Assembly: GCA_937921695.1 (NCBI GenBank)
Contig: CAKZTZ010000018.1
Location: forward strand, 1-64,000
DNA length: 64,000 nt
Origin: an uncultured Sulfolobales archaeon
Lineage (GTDB): Archaea > Thermoproteota > Thermoprotei_A > Sulfolobales > Acidilobaceae
Direction of reading: 5' to 3'
Below the pieces are notes generated by a model, which did not search any database, was not told the origin of the DNA, and was given only the letters and a program-made list of their open reading frames with translations. Below are positions 27,788-36,653 of this stretch, in pieces. Both the position numbers and the translations under genes were made by a program. The stretch's first letter is position 1. Each line of letters begins with the position of its first letter.

Positions 27788-30700
27788 GTCAAGGGCAGGT
27801 CTTAACCCATAACGAAGAGCTCAGCCACCAGGATGGGAGCGACACTATACTAATAATAGGAGGGGGCATAGCTGGCATTCAGGCGGCCCTAGACGCTGCG
27901 AACGCCGGCGCGCACGTTATCCTGGTTGAGAAAAACCCGGCAATAGGCGGTGTCATGGCATATCTAGATAAGACTTTCCCAACCTTAGACTGCTCCATAT
28001 GTATTGAAGCCCCTAAGATAGGTGACGTCATAAGGCATCCTAACATAGAAGTGATATCATTAGCTGAGGTTATCGACGTTAAGGGAGGGCCCGGGGATTT
28101 TGAAGTCACTATATTGCAGAAGCCCAGATATGTTACTAGCGATTGTAGCAAGTGCGGCAAATGTGAGGAAGTATGCCCGGTAGCGGTGCCTAACCCTGTT
28201 GATGGGACGAGTTTGAGGAAAGCCATATACTTACCATACCCCCAGGCTGAGCCAGGCTGGTATGTTGTCGACATAGATAATTGTCTTAACAAGCCGCCGG
28301 GCTACACTCCATGTGACAGGTGCATGCTCGTATGCGATAGGAGGGCCATAGACTTCACTATGACACCTAAAATAGTCAAGAAAAGAGTATCCTCGATAAT
28401 AATAGCTACAGGGTTTAAATTAACTGATGCTGGGAAAATTAAAGAGTACAAGTACGGAGTGCACCCCGATGTTTTAACAAGCTTCGAGTTCGACAGGATC
28501 CTCAACGCTTCAGGACCCACAGAGGGCCATGTTCTGAGGCCGAGCGACGGGAAACACGTAGATAGCATATTATTCGTCGGATGCGCTGGGAGCAGGGATA
28601 GGAGGTATAAGGAATACTGTTCAAGGATATGCTGCATGTATATTCTGAAACACACGATACAAGCCAAAAGCCATGGAGTTCACGATGTTGTAGCTTTATT
28701 CATGGATGTGAGAGCTTTCGGGAAAGGACACGAATACTTCTATAAGAAGGCTCTCGAGGAAGGTGTAGAAATAGTTAGGGGCAAACTAGCTAAAGTCATA
28801 CCGAAGAACGGCAAACTAGTAGCAGTATATGAAGACACTATTAACGGCAAGATTGTTGAGAGAGAATTCGACATGATAGTCTTAGCGCCGGCGGTAGAGC
28901 CTCCAGAAGGGGTTAGAGGGCTGGCCAAAGCCCTTAATGTTGAACTAGACGAGTACGGGTTCTTCAAGCCCCGCACACCCTGGAGCCCTGTTGAGACAAC
29001 AAGGCCCGGGATATACATGTGTGGAGCCGCTCCAAGCCCCAAAGATATTTCAGACTCTGTACAAGAAGCTGGAGCTGCAGTCGGGCTAGCGCTCTCGCAC
29101 GTCAAAAAACTGAGGATACTAAAGGAAGAATATGAAGAGGTTATTAAGGATGTAGAAGAGCCTAGAATAGGGTTCTTTGTATGCCACTGTGGGACGAACA
29201 TAGCTGGTGTAGTTGATGTTTTCAATGTGAGAGATTTCACCAAGAACATTCCCGGAGTAGTTCACTCTGAAAACCTCATGTTCGCGTGCTCGGCAGCCTC
29301 TGTGGACTATATAGCTTCAGTCATTAGGGAAAAGAAGATCAACAGGCTTGTAGTCGCCGCCTGTAGTCCAGCAACACACTTAGGGGTTTTCAGGACTGCG
29401 GCGAAGAAAGGAGGCTTAAACCCCTATCTCGTCGAAATGGCTAACATAAGGAACCTTGACTCGTGGGTCCACGCTCACGATCCTAAAGAAGCGACCGAGA
29501 AGGCTAAAGACTTCACTAAGATGGCTATAGGTAGAGCTAGAGGGTTGAAACCACTCAAACCCCTAGTGTTCCCCGTAGTTAAGAGGGTTCTAGTTATAGG
29601 AGGGGGCATAGCTGGGATGAAGGCTGCCTCCGCGGCAGCCAAGGCTGGGCTTGAAGTAGTATTAGTGGAGAAGAGTGACAGCCTGGGAGGTATGTTGAGG
29701 GATCTCTATAAGGTTAGCCCTGAGGGGTATGAGGCTAGAAGAGTTATAGAGGAGGCTCTAGAGGAGGTTAAATCCTCCGGTGTAAGAGTCTACTTAAACA
29801 CTGAAGTTAAGAAAGTTGAGGGTTTCGCGGGCAACTTTAAAGTAGAGCTTAGTAACGGTGAAAACCTTGATGTAGGAGCTGTAATTATAGCCACTGGGGC
29901 TAAAGTCCACGCCCCAGAAGACTTAGGCTATGGGAAGAGGCCTAATATGTACACTCTGCTCGACGTGGAGAAACTAGAATACAAAGTGCCCGGGGATAAC
30001 GTAGTCTTCATAGCATGCGTAGGGTCCAGGAACGGGAAGAGAGGATGTAGTAGGTACTGCTGCTCTACAATGATACATCAGGCCCTACAACTCAGAAGGC
30101 AAGGCAAGAACGTGGTCGTAGTATATAAGGATATTAGGACATACACGCCGGAATCCGAGAAGCTGTACAAGGAAGCTATGAAGGAGGGAGTTGTATTCAT
30201 TAAAGTTAACAGCGTCAAGCCCATAGAGGAGAGTATTGTGGTCGAAGACGGGGCAGTAGTAGCTAGAGCCGAACTGCTTGGAGCCGATGTTGGGATCCCG
30301 GCGGACTCCATAGTTCTAGCTACAGCGCTGAACCCGAACCCTGAGATAGACGAGGTTCTATTACAGCTTAAGACCCCCAAGGATATGGAAGGCTTCCTCC
30401 TAGAAGCACACCCCAAGCTGGGCCCTGTAGAGAGCCCTGTAGGGGGGGTTTACCTGGCGGGCACTTGTCAGGGCCCTAAGGACATTAAAGAATCAATAGC
30501 TCAAGGGCTAGCGGCGGCAGCTAAGGCTCTAGCCTTGCTAAGCAAGGGCTACATTGAGAAGGAGCCTATAATAGCTATCATAGACCAGGACAAGTGTATA
30601 AAGTGTGGCAACTGCGCGAAAGTATGTACATATGGGGCTGTTAGAGGGGAGCTTAAGAAGTATTTCGAGGTTATCCCAGCGCTATGTGAAGGTTGCGGTA

Positions 30701-31224
30701 ACTGCGTAGCAGAATGCCCTGTAGGAGCTATAACTATGGTTGGCTATAGCGATGAGGATATCATAAGACAGATAGAGGAGGCCCTCTCAGAGTCTCCAGA
30801 GAAGAAGCCCATAGCCTTCACGTGTTTCTGGTGCTCTTACGCCGCTGCAGATAACGCGGGCATATTTAAAGTTCAATACCCCACCTCGCCTAGAGTAATA
30901 AGGCTCCCATGCTCCAGCAGGGTCAGCTGGAAGCTGGTCAAGAAAGCTTTCGAGCTTGGAGCCCCAGCTGTTGCAGTAACAGGGTGTAGGCTTCAAGACT
31001 GCCACTACCAGTATGCGAACAAACACACTGTTAGGAGATTCGAGCACTGGAAGAAGAGGCTGGAAAGCCTGGGCGTTAAGCCTGAAAGGTTTATACTGAG
31101 ACTTTTCGGAGCCCCTGACGTTCCAGACTTCGTGGACGTCATGAACTATCTTGACTCCATAGCTAAGAGAGTTAGCAAAGATGAGATTGAAGCTACGAAG
31201 ACTAAACTTAAGGGGGTGAAGTGA
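27784..31224 (+). CDS. hdrA: Giant HdrA: tandem HdrA flavoprotein with ferredoxin and MvhD domains
   Basis: 1,146 residues. Module 1: FAD fold GGGIAGIQ (27-34), the HdrA-specific LDKTFPTLDCSIC segment (C70, C73) and a ferredoxin insert (C121, C124, C127, C131; C167, C177, C180, C184), then CAGSRD and CSRICCMY. Module 2: second FAD fold GGGIAGMK near 606-613 with CVGSRN and CSRYCCS. Then two [4Fe-4S] motifs, CIKCGNCAKVC (about 939) and CEGCGNCVAECP (about 963). Residues 1012-1146 are an MvhD domain (CFWCSYAAAD, CSSRVSW, GCRLQDCHYQYAN). HdrA is the bifurcating flavin subunit of heterodisulfide reductases, and MvhD normally links it to a hydrogenase or formate dehydrogenase. None is here; the overlapping kor genes suggest electrons come from the oxidoreductase. 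Confidence 0.92.
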   Translation: MSQGQVLTHNEELSHQDGSDTILIIGGGIAGIQAALDAANAGAHVILVEKNPAIGGVMAYLDKTFPTLDCSICIEAPKIGDVIRHPNIEVISLAEVIDVKGGPGDFEVTILQKPRYVTSDCSKCGKCEEVCPVAVPNPVDGTSLRKAIYLPYPQAEPGWYVVDIDNCLNKPPGYTPCDRCMLVCDRRAIDFTMTPKIVKKRVSSIIIATGFKLTDAGKIKEYKYGVHPDVLTSFEFDRILNASGPTEGHVLRPSDGKHVDSILFVGCAGSRDRRYKEYCSRICCMYILKHTIQAKSHGVHDVVALFMDVRAFGKGHEYFYKKALEEGVEIVRGKLAKVIPKNGKLVAVYEDTINGKIVEREFDMIVLAPAVEPPEGVRGLAKALNVELDEYGFFKPRTPWSPVETTRPGIYMCGAAPSPKDISDSVQEAGAAVGLALSHVKKLRILKEEYEEVIKDVEEPRIGFFVCHCGTNIAGVVDVFNVRDFTKNIPGVVHSENLMFACSAASVDYIASVIREKKINRLVVAACSPATHLGVFRTAAKKGGLNPYLVEMANIRNLDSWVHAHDPKEATEKAKDFTKMAIGRARGLKPLKPLVFPVVKRVLVIGGGIAGMKAASAAAKAGLEVVLVEKSDSLGGMLRDLYKVSPEGYEARRVIEEALEEVKSSGVRVYLNTEVKKVEGFAGNFKVELSNGENLDVGAVIIATGAKVHAPEDLGYGKRPNMYTLLDVEKLEYKVPGDNVVFIACVGSRNGKRGCSRYCCSTMIHQALQLRRQGKNVVVVYKDIRTYTPESEKLYKEAMKEGVVFIKVNSVKPIEESIVVEDGAVVARAELLGADVGIPADSIVLATALNPNPEIDEVLLQLKTPKDMEGFLLEAHPKLGPVESPVGGVYLAGTCQGPKDIKESIAQGLAAAAKALALLSKGYIEKEPIIAIIDQDKCIKCGNCAKVCTYGAVRGELKKYFEVIPALCEGCGNCVAECPVGAITMVGYSDEDIIRQIEEALSESPEKKPIAFTCFWCSYAAADNAGIFKVQYPTSPRVIRLPCSSRVSWKLVKKAFELGAPAVAVTGCRLQDCHYQYANKHTVRRFEHWKKRLESLGVKPERFILRLFGAPDVPDFVDVMNYLDSIAKRVSKDEIEATKTKLKGVK

Positions 31225-31227
31225 GGA

Positions 31228-32352
31228 GTGCCCAGGTTAAGGCTAGATTTCGAGGTTAGGAGTAATCTAGTAAAATACAGCGATGGCACCCTGAGCCTGT
31301 GCTACCAGTGTGGCACATGTACAGCGTCATGCCTCTTATCTCCAAATCTAGGGGTTAGAAGTTTAATGGCGAGAGCCCAGATCGGCGTTGTCGATGACAG
31401 TAATGCTTGGAAGTGTGTCACCTGTAAATACTGTGAGGTCACATGCCCTAGGGGCGTTAAGATAGCTGATGTAGTTAGAGGTATGAGGATAGTTCTCTAT
31501 GAGAAGAAGATAGTGCCGGAGAGGCTTGTGGATGGACTGTGGAGGATCTATGAAGACGGCAACCCTCTGGGATCGCCTAGGAGAGAGAGGAGCCTCTGGA
31601 CTAGGGGCCTCAAGTATTCTCAGGGAGAGGCTGAAGTTCTAATATACACGTGCTGCATGAACGCCTACGATAGGAGGCTTCAAGGGGTGGCGAGGAGCCT
31701 TGTAGAGGTCCTCTCTAAGGCTAACGTTAGCATAGCTATAGCATCTGAGGGTGAAAGCTGTTGCGGCGACCTTGTCTATAACATTGGAGAGGAGTACTAT
31801 CTTGAGGAGCTAGCTAGTAACAATGTTTCACTCATGGAGAAGCTCAAGCCGTCAATAATACTCACACTATCCCCACACTGCTATAACATGTTTAAGAACG
31901 TCTACCCGAGGTATAATGCGAAGCCCCCAGCCCCGGTTGTTCACTACACTGTTTACCTATCAGAGCTCATAGCCTCTGGAAGGCTGAAGCCTGGCAGGCT
32001 AGAAGCCAACGTCACATATCACGATCCATGTTATCTCGGCAGGTTTAACGGGGTGTATGAGGAGCCTAGAACGATACTCCAGCACATAGATGGTGTTAAC
32101 CTAGTGGAGATGGAGCATAATAGAGAAAACAGCTTATGCTGCGGCGGGGGAGGGGGGGCTTTCTGGAGTGAGAACGTAGAGGCTAGGGGCGTGACTAGGG
32201 TTAGACTTAGAGAAGCGCTCGACACCGGAGCCTCTATAATGTCTACAGCATGCCCCTACTGTATTAGAATGTTTGAGGACGAGCTTAAAGTAGCTAAATA
32301 CACAGTCAATATAGTTGATGTTCTAGAACTGCTCAGGGAAAGTTTAAGGTGA
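31228..32352 (+). CDS. HdrC-HdrB fusion (HdrD-like iron-sulfur protein)
   Basis: 374 residues. The N-terminus is HdrC-like with two [4Fe-4S] motifs (C25, C28, C31, C35 and C63, C66, C69, C73). Two CCG domains follow: the first has C142-C143, C178-C179 and only C218 (SPHC, no CxxC); the second is complete with C268, C304-C305 and C342/C345 (CPYC), fit to bind a noncubane cluster of the HdrB type. Methanogen HdrB splits CoM-S-S-CoB; a crenarchaeon without that disulfide must use another acceptor, unknown here. It lies 3 bases after HdrA and overlaps etfA by 4 bases. Confidence 0.88.
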   Translation: MPRLRLDFEVRSNLVKYSDGTLSLCYQCGTCTASCLLSPNLGVRSLMARAQIGVVDDSNAWKCVTCKYCEVTCPRGVKIADVVRGMRIVLYEKKIVPERLVDGLWRIYEDGNPLGSPRRERSLWTRGLKYSQGEAEVLIYTCCMNAYDRRLQGVARSLVEVLSKANVSIAIASEGESCCGDLVYNIGEEYYLEELASNNVSLMEKLKPSIILTLSPHCYNMFKNVYPRYNAKPPAPVVHYTVYLSELIASGRLKPGRLEANVTYHDPCYLGRFNGVYEEPRTILQHIDGVNLVEMEHNRENSLCCGGGGGAFWSENVEARGVTRVRLREALDTGASIMSTACPYCIRMFEDELKVAKYTVNIVDVLELLRESLR

Positions 32353-33320
32353 AAGGCTTGACTTTAAACATATGGGTTTTCATAGAGCAAGATGAAGGGG
32401 TTATAGAGGAGTCGTCACTAGGCATTTTAAGTAGAGCTAGAGAAGTGGCTGAAGAGAAGGGGGGGCATGTAACCGGGGTGCTCCTAGGCTCAAACGTGGC
32501 CGGTGAAGCTTCGAGAATAGGGAAGTACGGGGCACATAAGGTTATCGTTGTAGAAGACCCCATACTAGCTTACTATCATAGCGAGGCTTACGCCCAGGTT
32601 ATGGAGAGTCTTATTAAGGAAAGGGATCCCGACATACTACTAGCGAGCGCCACGCGAAACGGAAGAGACCTTTTAGGGAGGCTGGCTGTCATATTTAAAA
32701 CGGGGCTCCAAGCGCACGTTATCCACTTTGAAGTCGACAGGGAAGGCTACCTAGTAGGCCATGTGCCCGGCTTCGGGGGCAACATAGTTGCTGTAGTTAA
32801 AAACGTTAAAGGCAGACCCCAAATGGCTACAGTTGCCTTAGGCGTGTTCAGAGCCCAGGAGCTGTGGGGGGAGGCTGAAGTAGAAATCCTACAGGGGAGG
32901 CTGGACCCTTCAAAGTTTAAGGTGAGGAGGGTTGAAGTTGTTAGGAGGGGGGCTGTGGATATTTCAAAGTCTAAGAGGGTAGTAGTAGCTGGGATGGGGA
33001 CTGGAGGCGACTTGAAGCTTACAAGTGAACTAGCTAAACTCTTAGGAGCCGACATAGGCGTGACTAGACCCCTAGCTGACATAGGTGCTGCCCCAAGGGA
33101 TATTCAGATAGGCTCTACCGGGGTCTCGCTTAAAGCTGACCTAGCCTTAGTCCTAGGGGCTAGCGGGGCTCCACATTTCGTCTCGGGGATAAGGGATGTT
33201 AAGACTGTAATCGCTGTTAATAAAGACCCTGAAGCTCCAATGTTGGAATACTCTGACTACTATGCTGTAGGCGACTTATTCGAAATACTCCCTAGGCTCA
33301 TAGAGAAGCTTAAAAGGTGA
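32349..33320 (+). CDS. etfA: Electron transfer flavoprotein alpha subunit
   Basis: 323 residues. The C-terminal FAD-binding domain is marked by GMGTGGDLKLTSELAKLLGA (about 217), VTRPLADIGAAPRDIQIGSTGVSLKADL and LGASGAPHFVSGI (about 275-287). The N-terminal part is the adenine-nucleotide alpha-hydrolase-like ETF domain. Together with EtfB it carries electrons to or from a dehydrogenase or the Hdr module; some ETFs bifurcate between NADH and ferredoxin. GTG start at 32349, overlapping the HdrCB-like gene by 4 bases. Confidence 0.9.
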   Translation: MKGLTLNIWVFIEQDEGVIEESSLGILSRAREVAEEKGGHVTGVLLGSNVAGEASRIGKYGAHKVIVVEDPILAYYHSEAYAQVMESLIKERDPDILLASATRNGRDLLGRLAVIFKTGLQAHVIHFEVDREGYLVGHVPGFGGNIVAVVKNVKGRPQMATVALGVFRAQELWGEAEVEILQGRLDPSKFKVRRVEVVRRGAVDISKSKRVVVAGMGTGGDLKLTSELAKLLGADIGVTRPLADIGAAPRDIQIGSTGVSLKADLALVLGASGAPHFVSGIRDVKTVIAVNKDPEAPMLEYSDYYAVGDLFEILPRLIEKLKR

Positions 33321-33329
33321 GCTGGGAGC

Positions 33330-34121
33330 ATGTTGAGGAACATAATAGTAACGATGAAAGTGACCCCTAAACCGGAGGAGATAGTGTTCGACCCCGTCAC
33401 TAAGACAGTAGATAGGAGTAAGGCTAGTAACGAGATAAACCCTGCGGATAAGAACGCTCTAGAGACGGCACTTCAGCTCAAAGACAAGTATGGAGGTAAA
33501 GTAATAGTAGTATCTATGGGGCCCCCGTTCTGGGAGCCGTTCATTAAACTAGCCATAGCTATGGGGGCCGACGACGCTATCCTCATAAGCGATAGGGCCC
33601 TAGCAGGCTCAGACACCCTACCCACAAGCTTGGCACTAGCGAAGGCGATATCTAAGATAGGGGACTATGACATAATATTGACTGGCGAAGAGAGCAGCGA
33701 CGGAGGCACAGGACAAGTACCCCCAGGAATAGCGGCCTGGCTGGGAATACCTCACGTCACGTTCGCTTCACAAATAGAGATGATGGAAAAGGGGAGGGCT
33801 AGAGTTAAGAGAACAATAAAGGGAGGCTACGAGATATTAGAGGTTGAAACACCATTCCTAGCCTCAATAGAGCTCGGATGCAACACCCCGAGATTCCCAG
33901 ATTTCAGGAGGAAAAGATGGGCTGAGAGAGAGTTCAAACTCAAAGTATGGACGCTAGCAGACCTAGGATTAAGCCCTGAAGAAGTAGGCTTTAAAGGCTC
34001 CGCCACGACCGTGGAGACCCTTATAGAAAGGAAACCTCCAGAAAGGCTTAAAAGGAAAATCACCGGGCCCCCCGAGGATATAGCTGAAGAACTAGCTAGA
34101 ATATTGAAGAGTTTAATCTAA
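33330..34121 (+). CDS. etfB: Electron transfer flavoprotein beta subunit
   Basis: 263 residues with the ETF-beta signature INPADKNALETALQLKD (about 37-53) and GDYDIILTGEESSDGGTGQVPPGIAAWLGIP (about 109-139). NPxD is typical of ETFs including bifurcating types; whether the NADH-binding determinants exist needs alignment. Last gene of the operon; it converges with queC, 4 bases between the stops. No acyl-CoA dehydrogenase or ETF:quinone oxidoreductase is adjacent. Confidence 0.9.
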   Translation: MLRNIIVTMKVTPKPEEIVFDPVTKTVDRSKASNEINPADKNALETALQLKDKYGGKVIVVSMGPPFWEPFIKLAIAMGADDAILISDRALAGSDTLPTSLALAKAISKIGDYDIILTGEESSDGGTGQVPPGIAAWLGIPHVTFASQIEMMEKGRARVKRTIKGGYEILEVETPFLASIELGCNTPRFPDFRRKRWAEREFKLKVWTLADLGLSPEEVGFKGSATTVETLIERKPPERLKRKITGPPEDIAEELARILKSLI

Positions 34122-34125
34122 CAAT

Positions 34126-34899
34126 TTAAACTACAGGCCTTACAGCATAAAGAGTTTTATCTTTAAGGCCTGCAATTTTAAAAGCTCTAGCTCTATTCAC
34201 GCAACTCTCACACTTCCCACAGTGTATGGAGCCGTTAAGGTAGCAGCTCCAAGTATCATATATTAAATCGCCTACGAGCTTATAACATTCCCTAATATTC
34301 TCAGCTTTAGATAAGCCTTCCCTACCGGGACTCCATATCTCAACATGTCTTTCACCCCTAAAATGACATATTCTAAACGCCGCCTGGAGCGCCTCCACGC
34401 ATTCTGGAGAACAGTCTGGATATATGGGTTCATAAGTATCCGCCCTCGGACGAACATCATCATAGTGAGCACCATAAATTACATGGACAGGATTATCTCT
34501 TGAAGGCTTTAAAGTATACGCATAAGCTACAGCCACAGATAGCATGACCACGTTCCTAACCGGGACTACAACAGTGGGAGCATATTCCTCCATAACCTCA
34601 ACGCTTTCATCAGTCAACTGGGTGCCCCTCCATAAATCCCTTAGGAAACTGGTATTAACGATCCTATGCTCCAGCACTTCCCCCCACTCTCTCTCGCGGG
34701 CAAGCATGTTAAGTTCTCTAACTATGTTCATAGCTATGTCTACTTCTTTCGAAGCTTTCTGGCCGTAATCGAAAGTTAACACGTGAGCACTACAGCCTCT
34801 ACTAAGCCACCTAGCAAGATAACAAAAGCTATCCGGACCCCCACTAACAACAGCCACCACCCTACAGTTCACGGGTGAACACCTCCTAAACCTTTTCAC
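34126..34899 (-). CDS. queC: 7-cyano-7-deazaguanine synthase
   Basis: Makes preQ0, the precursor of archaeosine in tRNA, from carboxydeazaguanine. PP-loop SGGPDS at 19-24, [11 protein letters not shown] at about 43-53 and a C-terminal zinc site of four cysteines ([16 protein letters not shown], about 222-237). 257 residues is somewhat long; the extra sequence lies in the middle (about 165-215). It stands alone on the minus strand. MptA (38.4 kb), also a GTP-to-pterin/deazapurine pathway enzyme, is nearby but not cotranscribed. Confidence 0.9.
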   Translation of the reverse strand: MKRFRRCSPVNCRVVAVVSGGPDSFCYLARWLSRGCSAHVLTFDYGQKASKEVDIAMNIVRELNMLAREREWGEVLEHRIVNTSFLRDLWRGTQLTDESVEVMEEYAPTVVVPVRNVVMLSVAVAYAYTLKPSRDNPVHVIYGAHYDDVRPRADTYEPIYPDCSPECVEALQAAFRICHFRGERHVEIWSPGREGLSKAENIRECYKLVGDLIYDTWSCYLNGSIHCGKCESCVNRARAFKIAGLKDKTLYAVRPVV

Positions 34900-35169
34900 T
34901 GAACATCTAATAAAATTTGCATCCCTAGGGTTTCCGGGATGGAGAGATTAAGATTCTAGTCATACCATGTGATGAAGGATTGAGAGAAAAAGCCTTTCTG
35001 TTCTGAAAACGTGGGCCTCCTGGAAAGCATTCCGTAGCGTGGAGGCAGCTATGGGTTAGAACTGGGGCACTGTTGCACCCGTTTACCGGAGATTTCACAG
35101 TGTGTTTAGTGATCGTAGTAATCTTTATAAGCGTTAACTCTTTTCCTAGCCTTCGGGAATTTACTTAGG

Positions 35170-36651
35170 GTGGTTTTGATTGTTTATGAGGTAGTTGTTA
35201 GTGAGGGCGAGTATAGGCTTCTTAGTTTAATGAGAGATAAGGGTTTCCGGGAAGGTTCTCTTGAGGAGGCTAGTAGGGTTCTAGGTGTTGATGTGTCAAC
35301 TCTCGCTAGCCTTACTATGCTGCTTAAAGATAAGGGTTTGATCGATGTTAGGGAGGTTGGGTTGAAGAAGCTTGTCTTGACTGAGAAAGGTTTAGATGCT
35401 TTGTCTAGGGGGCTTCCTGAGGAGAGGCTTCTAAATATAATTGTTGAGGGTGGGGGTTTAGTTGATATAGGTCGTGTTAACGATGTCTTAGGCTCTGAAG
35501 CTAGCATAGCTATAGGTCAAGCTAGGAGGAGGGGTCTCATAGAAGTTTCCGGGGGCTATGTTAAACTATCTGTTAGGCTTGATGAAGCTAGAGCTTCCCT
35601 TGAGACCCTCAGATATTCTCTTGAGGGTTGCGGGAGAGGCGTGTACCCGGAGCTTCAAATACTTAGAGAGTTTAAGAGTAGGGGTTTAGTGAAGGAGGTT
35701 GAGGACAAGGTTATATATTTAAGGCTTCTAGAAGACCCCGGGGAGATCCTTAAGAGAGTTAAGGTAGAGGTTTCAAAGATAAACTCTGAGATGCTGAGGG
35801 AGGGGTTGTGGAGAAGGTTTAAGCTGAGGGCTTATAACGTTGAAGCCGAACCCCCCAGAGTCTACCTTGCTAGGCTCCACTTCCTCCAGGAGTTCATAGA
35901 GATGGTTAGGGATATAATGAAAGAGATGGGGTTCGTGGAGGCTAGGGGGCCCATCGTTGAAATGGAACTATTCAACTTCGACCTCCTATTCCAAGCCCAA
36001 GACCACCCGGCGAGGGAGATCCACGACTCCCTATGGATTAAAGCTAAGCCAGCCAACATAGAAGCATCATATGGAGACCTTACAGCTAGGGTCGCCAGGG
36101 TACATGAGGAGAACTGGGGGTATAAGTGGAGCCCTGAGATAGCTTCAAGGCTAATGCTTAGAAGCCAGACGACAGCAGTCTCCTCTAGAGTCCTCTCCAC
36201 TAGGCCCGAGCCTCCCATAAGAATATTCACTTTAGGCCGCGTCTACAGGCACGATGTCGTGGATGCGACGCACCTGCCAGAGTTCCACCAGCTCGACGGG
36301 ATAGAAGGTTATCCAGGATACACGTTTAGAGACCTCCTAGGGACCCTGAGGGAGATATCTGAGAGGTTAAACCTACACGTGAAGTTTAAACCTGCATATT
36401 TCCCGTTCACGGAGCCGAGTGTTGAGGGTTACGTGAGGCTTCCTAACGGTAGATGGCTCGAACTCTACGGGGCCGGCCTTTTCAGGCCAGAGGTTCTCGA
36501 GATGGCTGGGGTAGATTACCCTGTTGGAGCGTGGGGCTTCGGGATTGAGAGGCTCGCTGCAGCATATTATGGCGTAGAGGATATAAGAATATTATATGCG
36601 GGCGACGTCAGGTACATTACAGAGTTTAAAATTAAAAGCCAGGTGGGGTAG
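35170..36651 (+). CDS. pheS: Phenylalanyl-tRNA synthetase alpha subunit
   Basis: Class II catalytic subunit, 493 residues. The N-terminal 220 residues hold winged-helix repeats that bind tRNA, as in archaeal/eukaryotic PheS. Catalytic core: GPIVEMELFNFDLLFQAQDHP (motif 1 region, about 258-278), TLGRVYRHDVVDATHLPEFHQ (motif 2, about 355-375) and GAWGFGIERLA (motif 3, about 456-466). It overlaps nothing and is followed after 2 bases by pheT. The first ATG of the frame is not clear; a GTG or TTG near 35170 is used. Confidence 0.94.
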   Translation: MVLIVYEVVVSEGEYRLLSLMRDKGFREGSLEEASRVLGVDVSTLASLTMLLKDKGLIDVREVGLKKLVLTEKGLDALSRGLPEERLLNIIVEGGGLVDIGRVNDVLGSEASIAIGQARRRGLIEVSGGYVKLSVRLDEARASLETLRYSLEGCGRGVYPELQILREFKSRGLVKEVEDKVIYLRLLEDPGEILKRVKVEVSKINSEMLREGLWRRFKLRAYNVEAEPPRVYLARLHFLQEFIEMVRDIMKEMGFVEARGPIVEMELFNFDLLFQAQDHPAREIHDSLWIKAKPANIEASYGDLTARVARVHEENWGYKWSPEIASRLMLRSQTTAVSSRVLSTRPEPPIRIFTLGRVYRHDVVDATHLPEFHQLDGIEGYPGYTFRDLLGTLREISERLNLHVKFKPAYFPFTEPSVEGYVRLPNGRWLELYGAGLFRPEVLEMAGVDYPVGAWGFGIERLAAAYYGVEDIRILYAGDVRYITEFKIKSQVG

Positions 36652-36653
36652 AA

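Noticed and set aside
34965-35005. C/D box sRNA (GTGATGA near 34970, CTGA near 35001)
   Set aside because: The two boxes are only about 27 nt apart, without D' or C' boxes, so the spacing is wrong.
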